Positions 34,423 through 44,239 are shown, numbered from the stretch's first letter. The stretch is 64,000 nucleotides of DNA from Lachnospiraceae bacterium (GCA_004557975.1 SFEV01000002.1:1-64000), one strand, 5' to 3'. Numbers and translations: made by a program. Notes: generated by a model not told the origin, from the letters alone.

Positions 34423-35871
34423 TCATCTGTCAACCGTCCGAATCTGCTCCAGCGTATAATCTGCCGGCCCCTGCACTTTCAGACCGGACCGGCGGCAGCC
34501 TGCCAGCATCCGGGGCATCTCCTCCGGAATCCTCTCTCCAGGTACAAGAAGAGGGATCCCCGGGGGATACAGATAAACAAACTCTCCGCTGATTCTGCCG
34601 CCGCTCTCTGCGAGGGGGATGCATCTTTGCACGCTGTTTTCCGCCTCTTCAATGGTCAGAATCTCCTCCCCCGGAGTATGCAGCCATGAGTAGTCCGGAT
34701 GGCTATCCGGCCTGTCTTCACACCCATCCGTGTCATTTAAGCAGCGGCCTGCCCGTTCATCCAGCTCCAGCAGCGCCGTTTCCAGCCGGTCAAAGCCCTC
34801 CTGTGTATCCGCCACCGTCGTAATGGCGGTCACATAATGCTCCGCCTCCATCTCCATCTCCAGATGATATTCCTGTCGGAGAAGCGCTGAGAGCTCAGGT
34901 CCGTTCCATCCGGTGCGCTCTGTGGAAATCAGCACCTTGGAGCAATCAAAGTCGTACGCTGAAAGCTCCTTTTCCGTTCCGTCCACAAGATGCAGATGCT
35001 GCATTCTGCTGAGGGATCCCCTCAGCTTTTCCAGTCTCTGTGTATAGGTATCAAACAGCTCTCTGCCCTGCTTCTGCAGCAGGCAGATGCACGCATCCAT
35101 CCCTGCCATCAGCACGTAGCTGGGGCTGCTGGACTGATAGATTCCCAGATATTTTTTCAGTTTTATCCTGTCTGCCCACGGTCCCTGAACATGCAGCAGA
35201 GCCGTCTGCGTCATGGACGGAAGCGTCTTGTGAAGACTGTTAATCACAATGTCAGCGCCGCAGGCCAGCGACGGCTGCGGGAAATAAGGATGCATCGGAA
35301 AATGTGCGCCGTGAGCCTCATCGACAATCAGGACAGCGCCTGCCCGGTGAACAGCTTCCGCAATCGCACGAATATCCGACACGACACCGTCGTACGTGGG
35401 CGATGTAATCAGGACTGCCTTTATATCACTGTGACTTCTCAGTGATTCCTCCACCTGCTGCGGGGAAATGCTTCCGTTTATGCCTCTTGACATATCGGCC
35501 TCCGGATACAGGTACGACACATGCAGTCCATTCAGAAACGCAGCGTGATAGGCTGCTTTGTGGCTGTTGCGCGCCATCAGAATCCTTCCGCCCCGCGAAA
35601 CGGACGATGATACAGCTGCCAGAATACCGCAGGTGCTGCCATTTACCAGATAATACGTCTCCTCAGCTCTGTACAGCCTCGCAGCACGGTTCTGTGCCTC
35701 CATCAGAATGCCTTCCGCATGAAAGAGATTGTCAAACCCGTCTATCTCTGTAATATCTATGGAAAAGGGATCATCAAAATGAGCCATATTCCGCTTGTGT
35801 CCCGGCATATGAAACGGATAGAAATCCGACGCTCTGTATCTTTCCAGCTTCTGCAGCAGATTTTCTTCCAT
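34423..35871 (-). CDS. Orn/Lys/Arg decarboxylase family protein (YaaO-like)
   Basis: This 482-residue PLP-dependent aminotransferase-fold decarboxylase has FHMPGHKRN near the start, IDITEIDGFDNLF, the cofactor Asp in VLIVDEAHGAHFP, and the PLP-binding Lys in INSLHKTLPSMTQTA. The GIPLLVPGERI near the C-terminus is also typical. Products may be agmatine, cadaverine or putrescine; the substrate cannot be assigned. In B. subtilis the paralogue yaaO is likewise upstream of tmk-holB. AGGAGG precedes the ATG. It is first in the housekeeping operon and divergent from proC. Confidence 0.92.
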   Translation of the reverse strand: MEENLLQKLERYRASDFYPFHMPGHKRNMAHFDDPFSIDITEIDGFDNLFHAEGILMEAQNRAARLYRAEETYYLVNGSTCGILAAVSSSVSRGGRILMARNSHKAAYHAAFLNGLHVSYLYPEADMSRGINGSISPQQVEESLRSHSDIKAVLITSPTYDGVVSDIRAIAEAVHRAGAVLIVDEAHGAHFPMHPYFPQPSLACGADIVINSLHKTLPSMTQTALLHVQGPWADRIKLKKYLGIYQSSSPSYVLMAGMDACICLLQKQGRELFDTYTQRLEKLRGSLSRMQHLHLVDGTEKELSAYDFDCSKVLISTERTGWNGPELSALLRQEYHLEMEMEAEHYVTAITTVADTQEGFDRLETALLELDERAGRCLNDTDGCEDRPDSHPDYSWLHTPGEEILTIEEAENSVQRCIPLAESGGRISGEFVYLYPPGIPLLVPGERIPEEMPRMLAGCRRSGLKVQGPADYTLEQIRTVDR

Positions 35872-35988
35872 ACTTTCCTCCTGACTTTCTTCTAAACTGC
35901 TATCAGTTTACCATGAGCATGTAAAACATTCAAGAACGTTCCGAACCCCTCCGAAGCATCATGATATGCCTGTGATTCAATATTCTGT

Positions 35989-36017
35989 TTGCACAATTTC
36001 CCAAAGTGGTGTACTCT
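35989..36017 (+). promoter_or_regulatory. Promoter of proC
   Basis: TTGCAC (35989-35994), a 17-base spacer, and TACTCT (36012-36017), followed by AAAGGAAG and the ATG at 36078. Confidence 0.5.
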
Positions 36018-36077
36018 TGTATGGAATTATTTTCACGGCATGAGCTGCCGCAGTATTGAGAAAGGAAGTGTTCTATC

Positions 36078-36872
36078 ATGAAACTTGGTTTTATCGGATG
36101 CGGAAATATGGCAAAAGCAATTCTCGGCGGGATCTTAAAAAAACAGCTTCTTCCTCCGGATGAGGTGATTGTCTCCGCACTGCATCAGGCGACGCTGGAC
36201 AAAGCTGCCGCTGCATACGGCGTTCATACAACACTTGACAATTGTGAGGCAGCAAAGGCAGAAATCGTATTTCTGGCTGTGAAGCCGCAGTTTTACGAGA
36301 GTGTCATTCACGAAATCAGAAACACTGTCACGGAAACCCAGCTGATTGTCTCCATTGCCCCCGGAAAGTCCATCGATACAATCACAGGCTGGTTCGGAAA
36401 AAGCATAAAACTGATCCGCACCATGCCGAACACCCCCGCCATGGTTGGTGAGGGCGTGACTACAGTCTGCGCAGCAGACAATGTGACAGAGGATGAACGA
36501 AAGCGCGTCATCTCGCTGCTGGAAGCATGCGGAACGGCCGAGATTATGCCGGAGCGTCTCGTGGATGCCGTCGTGTCTGTCAGCGGAAGCTCTCCTGCAT
36601 ACGTTTTCATGATGATTGAGGCCATGGCAGACGGAGCCGTGCGGGACGGTATTCCGCGCGGTCAGGCGTACAGGCTGGCTGCACAGGCGGTTCTGGGAAG
36701 CGCAAAGATGGTGCTGGAAACCGGCATGCATCCGGGGGAACTGAAAGATATGGTCTGCTCTCCCGCCGGAACTACAATAGAGGCAGTGGCTGCCATGGAA
36801 AAGGCGGGCTTCCGCAATGCGGTGCTGGCTGGCATGGAGGCATGTACGAATAAGACGAAGAGTATGAGATGA
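36078..36872 (+). CDS. proC: Pyrroline-5-carboxylate reductase
   Basis: This 264-residue enzyme makes proline from pyrroline-5-carboxylate with NAD(P)H. It has the N-terminal dinucleotide motif LGFIGCGNMAKAIL, VFLAVKPQ, IRTMPNTPAMVGEG and the C-terminal signature KDMVCSPAGTTIEAVAAMEKAGFRNAV. The length is normal. It is the only plus-strand gene between 2 and 44 kb, with its own promoter and terminator. Confidence 0.96.
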   Translation: MKLGFIGCGNMAKAILGGILKKQLLPPDEVIVSALHQATLDKAAAAYGVHTTLDNCEAAKAEIVFLAVKPQFYESVIHEIRNTVTETQLIVSIAPGKSIDTITGWFGKSIKLIRTMPNTPAMVGEGVTTVCAADNVTEDERKRVISLLEACGTAEIMPERLVDAVVSVSGSSPAYVFMMIEAMADGAVRDGIPRGQAYRLAAQAVLGSAKMVLETGMHPGELKDMVCSPAGTTIEAVAAMEKAGFRNAVLAGMEACTNKTKSMR

Positions 36873-36874
36873 TA

Positions 36875-36904
36875 TATCAGGCGGCGCCTGTGCGCCGCCT
36901 GATA
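36875..36904. terminator. GC-rich hairpin between proC and the GH36 gene
   Basis: TATCAGGCGGCGC pairs perfectly with GCGCCGCCTGATA around a 4-base loop. It lies between converging genes. The T-tail is weak on both strands. Confidence 0.75.
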
Positions 36905-36921
36905 CAGACAAGTTTTCCGGC

Positions 36922-39141
36922 TCAGTGTTTCTCACAGTCAGAGCATGAAAATTCCTGAATTCGATTAAAAACATATACGTGGCTGACAAAATCCTTCAGC
37001 ACCGGCGGGCTCGTAACTCCGGCATGCATCAGTTCATCACCGCCATAGCAGGATCCATCCTGTGCCAGCCGATATACGCTGTCTTCCCTGAGACCCTTCA
37101 GTTTCACAGGAACATTTACACGCACCGCCTCGGAAAGTATCTGGAAATAACAGTAAATTACTGTGTTTTCGTCCTCCGAAACGAAATTCCACGCCGCAGT
37201 ATTTCCCTCCTGGGGATTCGCAAGACGGTAAAAGCGTCCCTTCTGGATCACTTCACGGATACTCTTATAAAAAGCAATCTGATTTTTGATTTCTTCTTTT
37301 TCTTCTTCCGGCAAACTGCACAGATCCATCTCATACCCCAGATTACCGGACATGGCTACCGCAAATCTGGTATCAATAGAGGTCAGTCGCCCAACCTGGA
37401 GATTCGGAACAACAGAAACGTGTGCTCCCATTGTTACCGGAGGAAACAGAATACTTGTCCCATACTGAATTTTCAGCCTGCAGACTGCGTCAGAATTGTC
37501 ACTCGCCCATGTCTGCGGCATGTAATAAAGCATACCGGCATCATATCGTCCGCCTCCGCTGGAGCAGCCCTCAAAAAGCACCTCAGGGAATCTGCGGTTC
37601 AGCGTATCCAGAATGAAATACAATCCAAGCATATATCTGTGGGACAGTTCTTTCTGGCTCTTCCCATCCAGACAGAGGGAACCAAGATCCGTAATATGTC
37701 GGTTCATATCCCATTTTACGTATGTAATTTCAGCTGATTCCAAAATGTTGGATACTGCCTGAATCACATAGTCACAGACTGCAGGGTTGGACAGATCCAG
37801 CACATACTGATATCTGCTTAATATGGGATCGTAATGAGGGCTTCTGATAATCCAGTCCGGATGTTTTCTGTAAAGATCGCTGTCCGGAGAAACCATCTCC
37901 GGTTCAAACCAGATTCCAAATTCCATTCCCTCTTTCCGTATTCTCTCAGACAAACGACAGATTCCTCCGGGAAACTTTTCTTTATCCTCTGTCCAGTCTC
38001 CTAAAGCCCGCTTGTCACTGCTTCTGTTTCTGAACCATCCGTCATCAACCACAAACAGTTCAATACCTGCCTTTGCAGCCTCCTTTGCAAGAGAAATACA
38101 TTTTTCCTCATTTACCTGAAATTCAAATGCTTCCCAGCTGTTAAGAAGGACGGGTCTGACTTTATCCCGGTAAACACCTCTGCAGAGACGCTTTCGATAC
38201 AGGTCGTGAAAAGTTCCGGACATACCATTGAGTCCCTTGTCTGAATACACCAGTACCGTTTCCGGCGCTGTAAAACGTTCCTTTTCCTTCAGCCGCCATC
38301 CAAAAGTCAAAGGGTTCATCCCCATCTGCACCCTCGTGCTTTTATACTGCCCGGCCTGCGCAACTGCCTGAAAATCACCGCTGTACACAAAGTTTGCTCC
38401 CCAGACTTCACCCCTGGATTCTCCTGCCTCCTTTTCCATCAGCACGATACACGGCGTTGCCTGCGGACTGCTGCATCCGCGGATGCTTTCTGCCACAATG
38501 GCATCACTTTGAAGCGGCCTGCGGTTAATATTTTTTTCATTTATATGTCCGCCAGTCATGGTAAGAACGTCATAGGAGGTCCCCGGAAAATCCAAGCTCA
38601 TGCTCATAAGTCTTTCCAGATACAGCTCCTGTTTTCCCGTATTTTCCACCTCCACATGACGGCAGACTGCATCATAATCCCGGAAGATCGTATAATAAAG
38701 CAGAATTCTGGCTTCCGCGATTTCATCTTCCAGGGTAATGCAAAGGGTCATTGCCTCCTGATCCTCCTCTGTATATATATGAGGAAGTCCCGTAAGCTCC
38801 GGCTTGCCCTGAATAATTCTGTAATTTTTATAATAGAACCGTGTAACTCTTCTCCCATCTTCTGTCTGTATTACATAGGCAGGGCTGCGGAAATCTCCCT
38901 GATTCATGTCTGGATATTCCCGCGGTAGCGTATCCAGTGAAAACTCCCTGTCCTCCGGCAAAGGGTTGGAGCAAAAGCCCCTGTCATAAAAGTAAGGCCG
39001 GCTTATTCCTCTGTAATTCCTGATATACCTTCCGAAATAAAGGTGCATGAGATAACGGTCCTTTTCCACACCGAAAACGTAGCTGATACGCCCATTGCTG
39101 AGAAAAAACGTTCTCTCCTGCTCATTATATTTTATCTCCAC
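36922..39141 (-). CDS. GH36 alpha-galactosidase
   Basis: This 739-residue GH36 retaining enzyme removes alpha-galactose from raffinose-family sugars, melibiose or host glycans. The nucleophile is Asp478 in YVKWDMNRHI and the acid/base Asp548 is in WASDNSDA; FEGCSSGGGRYD is also a family motif. The N-terminal beta-sandwich and C-terminal beta domain are present. There is no signal peptide. The start is GTG (39139-39141) with AAGGAG eight bases upstream. It follows a GH29 gene in the same direction, separated by a long palindrome (39183-39237). Confidence 0.94.
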   Translation of the reverse strand: MEIKYNEQERTFFLSNGRISYVFGVEKDRYLMHLYFGRYIRNYRGISRPYFYDRGFCSNPLPEDREFSLDTLPREYPDMNQGDFRSPAYVIQTEDGRRVTRFYYKNYRIIQGKPELTGLPHIYTEEDQEAMTLCITLEDEIAEARILLYYTIFRDYDAVCRHVEVENTGKQELYLERLMSMSLDFPGTSYDVLTMTGGHINEKNINRRPLQSDAIVAESIRGCSSPQATPCIVLMEKEAGESRGEVWGANFVYSGDFQAVAQAGQYKSTRVQMGMNPLTFGWRLKEKERFTAPETVLVYSDKGLNGMSGTFHDLYRKRLCRGVYRDKVRPVLLNSWEAFEFQVNEEKCISLAKEAAKAGIELFVVDDGWFRNRSSDKRALGDWTEDKEKFPGGICRLSERIRKEGMEFGIWFEPEMVSPDSDLYRKHPDWIIRSPHYDPILSRYQYVLDLSNPAVCDYVIQAVSNILESAEITYVKWDMNRHITDLGSLCLDGKSQKELSHRYMLGLYFILDTLNRRFPEVLFEGCSSGGGRYDAGMLYYMPQTWASDNSDAVCRLKIQYGTSILFPPVTMGAHVSVVPNLQVGRLTSIDTRFAVAMSGNLGYEMDLCSLPEEEKEEIKNQIAFYKSIREVIQKGRFYRLANPQEGNTAAWNFVSEDENTVIYCYFQILSEAVRVNVPVKLKGLREDSVYRLAQDGSCYGGDELMHAGVTSPPVLKDFVSHVYVFNRIQEFSCSDCEKH

Positions 39142-39182
39142 TTATCTGTCTCCTTCTGTATTTTTCTTATCATATGAGCCAG

Positions 39183-39237
39183 GGGACAAATGGACATAAA
39201 ATACATGCGTGCATGTATTTTTATGTCTATGGGTCCC
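39183..39237. repeat. Long palindrome between GH29 and GH36 genes
   Basis: Arms GGGAC...ACATAAAATACATGC and GCATGTATTTTTATGT...GTCCC pair with a few mismatches around a GT loop. No T-run follows on the minus strand. It could be a transcript-stabilising or attenuating stem, or a mobile palindromic element. Confidence 0.75.
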
Positions 39238-39292
39238 GTAAAACATGAACAAATAGCCATTTTTGATCAACACCAAACGGTAAGATCACATC

Positions 39293-40765
39293 TCAGTCCA
39301 CGGTTATCCTGAACACGATCGGTGTGTTGCTCCTTAAACCAGTATGAATATGAAGTCCTTCCTGATCTCTGCTCCATTCCGGTGCTTCTTCACAGCCAAG
39401 CACCTCAACGTTACGGATAATTCCGTGGAAATTGGCCAGACGGGAAGCATCCTGCTCTGCAAGTGAACGGATACAGTACCTGCCGTCCTCACTGCAGCGA
39501 AGAGCTGTCGCATACAGGTATCCTCCACCGACCGTAAACCGGATATCCTCTGAGGTAAAATTCTTTTTGATTCCATCTGAGAACTGGCCTTCCACAATTT
39601 TTGTCGGGCCCTCTCCATACGTCCTCCATACAGAAGTATTATAAACAGCCTCTCCGTTCACCCTGAGCCATGCCCCGATTCCACGGAGAACCTTTTCATC
39701 CTCTTCAGAGATCGTGCCATCCGCTTTGGGACCGACATTCAGCAGAAGGCATCCATTCTTGCTTACAATGTCAACCAGATCACAGATCAGGTCCTCATAT
39801 GGCCGGAACTGATTATTTTCCGTATAGCACCAGGAATTCAGTGCAATCGCCGTGTCTGTCTGCCAGAAATACGGCTTCACATCCGCAAACTGACCTCTCT
39901 CCACATCCGGCACTGCAGTCCCGAACCGGAATGCATCATGTTTATAAGTAATGACAGCGTCTGTTCCCCACTCTGCCGCACGGTTATAATAGTACGCAGC
40001 CAGCTTTTTCAGATACGGTTTGACTGAGCTGTGCTGAATCCACCAGTCGAAATACAGGATTGACGGGCGGTATCTGTCAATGATTTCGCACGTTCTTACC
40101 AGCCAGTCCTGGAGATACTCCTCCGTCGGGACAGGCTCGCTGAACAGATCCTGATGGTTCGGTTCAGGCATGGCCGGCCAGTAAAAATCTCCCCGCTCCA
40201 TGGGTTCTTTGATGTCACTGTCAAATTCTTTTCCGTGTCCCATAAAAAACCAGTGCTCCACACGATGACTGGATGCCCCTGTCCTCATACCGTTTCTGGC
40301 AAAGCTTTCCTTAAGCTCACCCAGGACATCACGCTTCGGCCCCATCTCATACGCATTCCAGTGTGATATCTCGCTGCGGTACATCTGGAAACCGTCATGG
40401 TGCTCCGCCACAGGCACTACATACTTCGCTCCTGCTTCCGCAAACAGAGAGGCCCAGCTGTCGGGATCAAACTTATCAGCAGTAAACATCGGGATAAAAT
40501 CCTTGTACCCGAAATCCCTGTGTTCTCCGTACGTTTTTATGTGGTGCTCATATTCCGGCGATCCCTGAATGTACATATTTCTGGAATACCACTCACTGCC
40601 GAATGATGGCACGCTGTAAATCCCCCAGTGGATAAAAATACCGAATTTTGCATTCCGGTACCACTGAGGTACTCTGTATGCGGACAGCGATTCCCAGCTG
40701 TCTCTGAAAGGACCATTTTCTATTACCTGATCAATTTTTGCCAGGTATGGTTTTAAATCGTACAT
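39293..40765 (-). CDS. GH29 alpha-L-fucosidase
   Basis: This 490-residue enzyme removes alpha-fucose from host or plant glycans by a retaining mechanism. The N-terminal WYRNAKFGIFIHWGIYSVP, the AEHHDGFQMY loop and nucleophile Asp240 in SILYFDWWIQ are family features. There is no signal peptide. GGAGG precedes the ATG. It pairs with the GH36 alpha-galactosidase gene downstream; together they could strip blood-group-type caps, but transporters for such glycans are not in the window. Confidence 0.93.
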   Translation of the reverse strand: MYDLKPYLAKIDQVIENGPFRDSWESLSAYRVPQWYRNAKFGIFIHWGIYSVPSFGSEWYSRNMYIQGSPEYEHHIKTYGEHRDFGYKDFIPMFTADKFDPDSWASLFAEAGAKYVVPVAEHHDGFQMYRSEISHWNAYEMGPKRDVLGELKESFARNGMRTGASSHRVEHWFFMGHGKEFDSDIKEPMERGDFYWPAMPEPNHQDLFSEPVPTEEYLQDWLVRTCEIIDRYRPSILYFDWWIQHSSVKPYLKKLAAYYYNRAAEWGTDAVITYKHDAFRFGTAVPDVERGQFADVKPYFWQTDTAIALNSWCYTENNQFRPYEDLICDLVDIVSKNGCLLLNVGPKADGTISEEDEKVLRGIGAWLRVNGEAVYNTSVWRTYGEGPTKIVEGQFSDGIKKNFTSEDIRFTVGGGYLYATALRCSEDGRYCIRSLAEQDASRLANFHGIIRNVEVLGCEEAPEWSRDQEGLHIHTGLRSNTPIVFRITVD

Positions 40766-40914
40766 ACGCTTCCTCCTCTGTCATATTATTACTGTCTGTG
40801 CCGTCCTGCTTCGTTTTTCCTGAACACAGATGGTTACTGTTCACTTTGTTCACAGCAGCACACAAGTATTATGATATGATTATAACGGTAATAACAGAAA
40901 GAATCTACCCCTTA

Positions 40915-41727
40915 TTACTTCAGCTGCCCCAGAGCCCCGAACTGATACCCCATCTCCTCCCACCTGGTCAGCAGTTCATCAAGAATCGCTGCGTTTGTAG
41001 AGGATGTGTTGTGCAGCAGCACAATCGCTCCGGGGTGTATGCGGCCCAGCAGCTTTTCGAAAGCCTCCTCCTTTGTGGGCTGCCGGTCCTCATACCAGTC
41101 CACATAGGCGAGACTCCAGAAAAAGGTCTGATACCCCAGCTCCCTGGCCATCTTCAGATTGCTCTCGCTGTACTTTCCCTGGGGCGGCCGGTAGTATTTT
41201 GAAATCTCCTGCCCTGTCGCCTGCTTATACATCTCCTCCAGCTCTGTTATCTCTTTTTTAAAGGATTCCATATCTGATATCCGGGACATATCCGGGTGGT
41301 GGCTTGTGTGATTGCCGACAGTATGACCTTCCGCTGCCATCTGCTTCACAAGCTCCGGATTGTCCGAGACGAAATTGCCGACTACAAAAAAGGTGGCAGG
41401 AGCGTTATGCTTTTTGAGCGCTTCCAGAATTGCAGGAGTATTTCCGTTCTCGTATCCACAGTCAAAGGTCAGATAAATGATTTTATCCACAGGATTCCCG
41501 GAGTAATACGCATCATACTGTGCAAGCTCTTCCCTTGTGGCGTTTGCCACAGGCGGCCTGCCCTCTTCCTGAAAGCTGAGTCCCCAGCTGCCCTCCGCAG
41601 AAACCGCGACCGCATCGGGAGATGATGTGAGCCGGGCCGCAATTCTGCCGGAAAAAAAGGCAGTGAGCAATAAAAGAGCCACCGCTGCTTTCTTTACTGA
41701 AATTCTGTCTCTGATTTTCTGTATCAT
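40915..41727 (-). CDS. PdaA-like polysaccharide deacetylase
   Basis: This 270-residue protein has an N-terminal membrane or signal segment (KKAAVALLLLTAFFSG) and a NodB deacetylase domain: metal motif TFDCGYENG, HTVGNHTSHHPD, and YYRPPQGKYSE. The FDCGYENG version is typical of PdaA, which removes acetyl from muramic acid to form spore cortex delta-lactam. The start at 41727 has CGGAG nearby; the longer frame runs back into the GH18 gene. A hairpin (41761-41802) separates it from that gene. Confidence 0.88.
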   Translation of the reverse strand: MIQKIRDRISVKKAAVALLLLTAFFSGRIAARLTSSPDAVAVSAEGSWGLSFQEEGRPPVANATREELAQYDAYYSGNPVDKIIYLTFDCGYENGNTPAILEALKKHNAPATFFVVGNFVSDNPELVKQMAAEGHTVGNHTSHHPDMSRISDMESFKKEITELEEMYKQATGQEISKYYRPPQGKYSESNLKMARELGYQTFFWSLAYVDWYEDRQPTKEEAFEKLLGRIHPGAIVLLHNTSSTNAAILDELLTRWEEMGYQFGALGQLK

Positions 41728-41760
41728 AACTGCTCCGAGTCTTTCTTTACAGAAAATATA

Positions 41761-41802
41761 TGCGGCATGGCAGGATAGTATGATGACTGCTGTCACGCCG
41801 CA
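41761..41802 (-). terminator. Hairpin after the GH18 gene
   Basis: On the minus strand TGCGGC...CAGCAG pairs with CTGCC...GCCGCA, then TATATTTTC. It is a possible weak terminator ahead of the deacetylase gene. Confidence 0.45.
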
Positions 41803-41870
41803 TTTTGTATATCTATATGGATTTTCACAGTGTACCGTCGATCGTCGGTATGTCGGCTGCCGTATATCAA

Positions 41871-43604
41871 TTATCCGATCTGCCCGGTGATCGCTTCCCA
41901 GACAGAATCCTTTTCGTTGCCGAGTACCCACGCTGCAATTCCGCCCAGCTCGTACTGGCTGACCAGCGCGGCACGCTGTGCCACGGAATTCTCATCCTCC
42001 AGCCAGATCTGACAGAAGCGGCCGTCAGAGGATGTCCACTCTGCATACTGCTGTCCCGTACTCTCATCGTACGTGGATGTAACGCCATTCTCTGCAAGAA
42101 GCTGTTCTGCCCTCTCCATGGAGACAGCCTCGCTGGTCACACTGGCCGTGCCGTCTGAAAGAGTCTCGGTATACCACAGTCTGGAATAGAAGGGGATTCC
42201 GCTGATCAGTTTCTCCTTCGGCACCTCGGTCAGCATATTCTCAATGCCTGTAATCTCAAAATTCATCGAAGCAACGCTTCCCACAATATCAGAGCCTGCA
42301 TAATGCTCATCGTATCCCATGACAATCACGTAATCGCAGACCTTTCCGAGCTCTGCCCGATTGTAATGTCTGGAGAAATCCATGGGAACCGGGACATCCA
42401 CAGACAGAATAATATGGTTTTTCCTGCACAGAATGGAAAGCTCCCGCATAAACTGCACGTAGTCGTAGCCTGCTTCCTGGGCGATGCCCTCAAAGTCAAT
42501 ATTGATTCCGTCAAAGCCAAGTGTAAGAGCCTGATTCACCAGATAATTCTGCACCTTCTGGCGTGCCGCCCGCGATGACAGCAGCGTCGTCGTGCTCACA
42601 TCCTCGCTGAAATTGCTGATCAGAGCCCACACCTGCAGTCCTCTGGCGTGCGCACGCTCCACATAGGAAGCATCCGCAAAGGACAGAATCTCTCCCGTAC
42701 TGTCGCTCAGAAAATACCAGGTCGGTGAAATCACATTGACACCTGTCACAGCAGAAATATCATCCTCAAGCTGCGCGTTCATCTCCGGATAATTGATCTG
42801 ATGCCATACGAGGTTCACACGGCCCTCCAGACGGATACTTGTGTACTCACTCTCCTGATAGTATGTCTCGCGAACCGTCTTCTCCACGTCCTTCAGACGG
42901 CTGTTTTTGATATATCCGATGAAGCCGTCCTCCGTGACGATCTGCGACCAGTTTTCCATCTGCTCCAGTACAGTCACCTGTACACCTGCCACCACATCTG
43001 TCAGAATCGGACTTTTGATCCCTCCCTGATAGCGGACGGCACTGTTCTTCTTAACGACCGCAGTCGTAATATCCTGGCTGCCTCTTGTAATCACCAGACG
43101 CGTCGGCGCATCATAGACCGTACACTTCAGATCTGAATATTTCTGCATAAAGTTCACTGACAGAAACATTCCGGCGGAGGTAGTCTTGATAATCTCATAT
43201 CCTGCATCGAAGCTCTCTCCATCCACCGTATACATCGTACTGTTCGGTGCAATCTCAAACACCTGATCAGCCGTCGTAAACAGCATCAGTCCCACCGAAT
43301 CGTCCCAGTGGAATCTGGAATTCAGCTCCCTCTGCACCACCGTATAGTCAAGATACGCATTCCCATCCTGGATCAGCGCACGCTCCTGCACGATATGATC
43401 CTCCACCACTACTGCGGCCACCTGCTCACCGGGCACTCCGAAGGAAGGCTCCTCCTGTTCCCCTGTCATCCCGAAATAAACCAGCACATTCATCCGTTCC
43501 GACGTAGGCATAAACTTGACAATACATACGGCTACAATGGACAGAAGGCCTATTCCTGCAATCAGAGCCGCCAGTCTTCTGAATGGTCTTCGTTTATCTT
43601 TCAT
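41871..43604 (-). CDS. GH18 glycosidase with SH3 domain, membrane-anchored
   Basis: This 577-residue protein has an N-terminal membrane segment (LAALIAGIGLLSIVAVCIV), a domain resembling copper-amine-oxidase-type N-terminal repeats (about 60-150), an SH3-type wall-binding domain (about 175-225), and a GH18 barrel with the catalytic motif DGINIDFEG. Such architectures are found in spore-cortex enzymes like SleL/YaaH and in cell-wall chitinase-like proteins. The start at 43604 has GGGGAAG seven bases upstream. It lies upstream of the PdaA-like gene, so cortex or wall processing is likely. Confidence 0.9.
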   Translation of the reverse strand: MKDKRRPFRRLAALIAGIGLLSIVAVCIVKFMPTSERMNVLVYFGMTGEQEEPSFGVPGEQVAAVVVEDHIVQERALIQDGNAYLDYTVVQRELNSRFHWDDSVGLMLFTTADQVFEIAPNSTMYTVDGESFDAGYEIIKTTSAGMFLSVNFMQKYSDLKCTVYDAPTRLVITRGSQDITTAVVKKNSAVRYQGGIKSPILTDVVAGVQVTVLEQMENWSQIVTEDGFIGYIKNSRLKDVEKTVRETYYQESEYTSIRLEGRVNLVWHQINYPEMNAQLEDDISAVTGVNVISPTWYFLSDSTGEILSFADASYVERAHARGLQVWALISNFSEDVSTTTLLSSRAARQKVQNYLVNQALTLGFDGINIDFEGIAQEAGYDYVQFMRELSILCRKNHIILSVDVPVPMDFSRHYNRAELGKVCDYVIVMGYDEHYAGSDIVGSVASMNFEITGIENMLTEVPKEKLISGIPFYSRLWYTETLSDGTASVTSEAVSMERAEQLLAENGVTSTYDESTGQQYAEWTSSDGRFCQIWLEDENSVAQRAALVSQYELGGIAAWVLGNEKDSVWEAITGQIG

Positions 43605-43779
43605 CGCTGTACTTCCCCTTTCGAACAACCCCACATCCGCAGCGCGCCCTCTGCACACTGCGCTTTCGCGACATTATAACACAATCCTGCAAAAACCGTC
43701 ACGTCTTTCAGGCATTTTTTAAAAAAATTAAGAAAATGCAATAAGGGGAACCCGACAGACGGGCTGCTTTTCCTTTCTT

Positions 43780-44025
43780 TTACTCCGCCTGATCATCTGC
43801 GATTTTTACAAAATGGATCTCTGTAATGTGCTCCGCGTCATCGCTGATAAAGTCGCGCATATAGCTCGAATCTTCCCCGCACAGACATGCGCTGACTATC
43901 TCCTCTGCGGCGCTGGGCCGGCCGTCCAGATACAGATGAGTGCCTGCTTTTTCATAGCACTGCAGCTCTTTTCTCAATGAAACAGCCGCTGTTTCATATT
44001 TGTTTTTCTCTGATATTCTGTACAA
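43780..44025 (-). CDS. Small hypothetical protein, 81 residues
   Basis: I do not recognise this family. The start is a TTG codon at 44023-44025 with AGAGGAG four bases upstream. The protein is acidic and soluble, with no membrane segment or signal. EIVSACLCGEDSSYMRDFISDDA and EIHFVKI suggest a folded alpha/beta protein. It stands alone between the GH18 gene and the mecA promoter region. Confidence 0.6.
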   Translation of the reverse strand: MYRISEKNKYETAAVSLRKELQCYEKAGTHLYLDGRPSAAEEIVSACLCGEDSSYMRDFISDDAEHITEIHFVKIADDQAE

Positions 44026-44123
44026 TGTTCTCCTCTTTCTGCAATATCGGGAATATCCTGAGGTGCTTTTGTGATATAACTGAGATATTCTATGCCATGC
44101 AGTAATGAATAAGTATTATTTAC

Positions 44124-44152
44124 TTGCGTAAAAAATAGAAATTGATTATAAT
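44124..44152 (+). promoter_or_regulatory. Promoter-like sequence upstream of mecA
   Basis: TTGCGT (44124-44129), a 17-base spacer, TATAAT (44147-44152), on the plus strand, 230 bases before mecA. An 18-codon frame follows (44183-44239). Confidence 0.5.
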
Positions 44153-44182
44153 GCGTAAAAAGAAGCGGTGAAAGGATATATG

Positions 44183-44239
44183 ATGCGTCATCTGAATACG
44201 GAAGTACAGCTTTTTCCTCCTTTCTTATGTCTCATATAA
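44183..44239 (+). CDS. Possible 18-residue peptide upstream of mecA
   Basis: An ATG at 44183 (another in frame at 44180) is preceded by AAAGG and the promoter at 44124-44152. The peptide would be hydrophobic at its end (QLFPPFLCLI). Only the signals support it; it may just be 5' leader. The rest of 44026-44382 holds promoters only. Confidence 0.25.
   Translation: MRHLNTEVQLFPPFLCLI

Noticed and set aside
35872..36077. Riboswitch or T-box upstream of proC
   Set aside because: Only an ordinary promoter and ribosome site are seen in 200 bases; no conserved T-box or known aptamer sequence.
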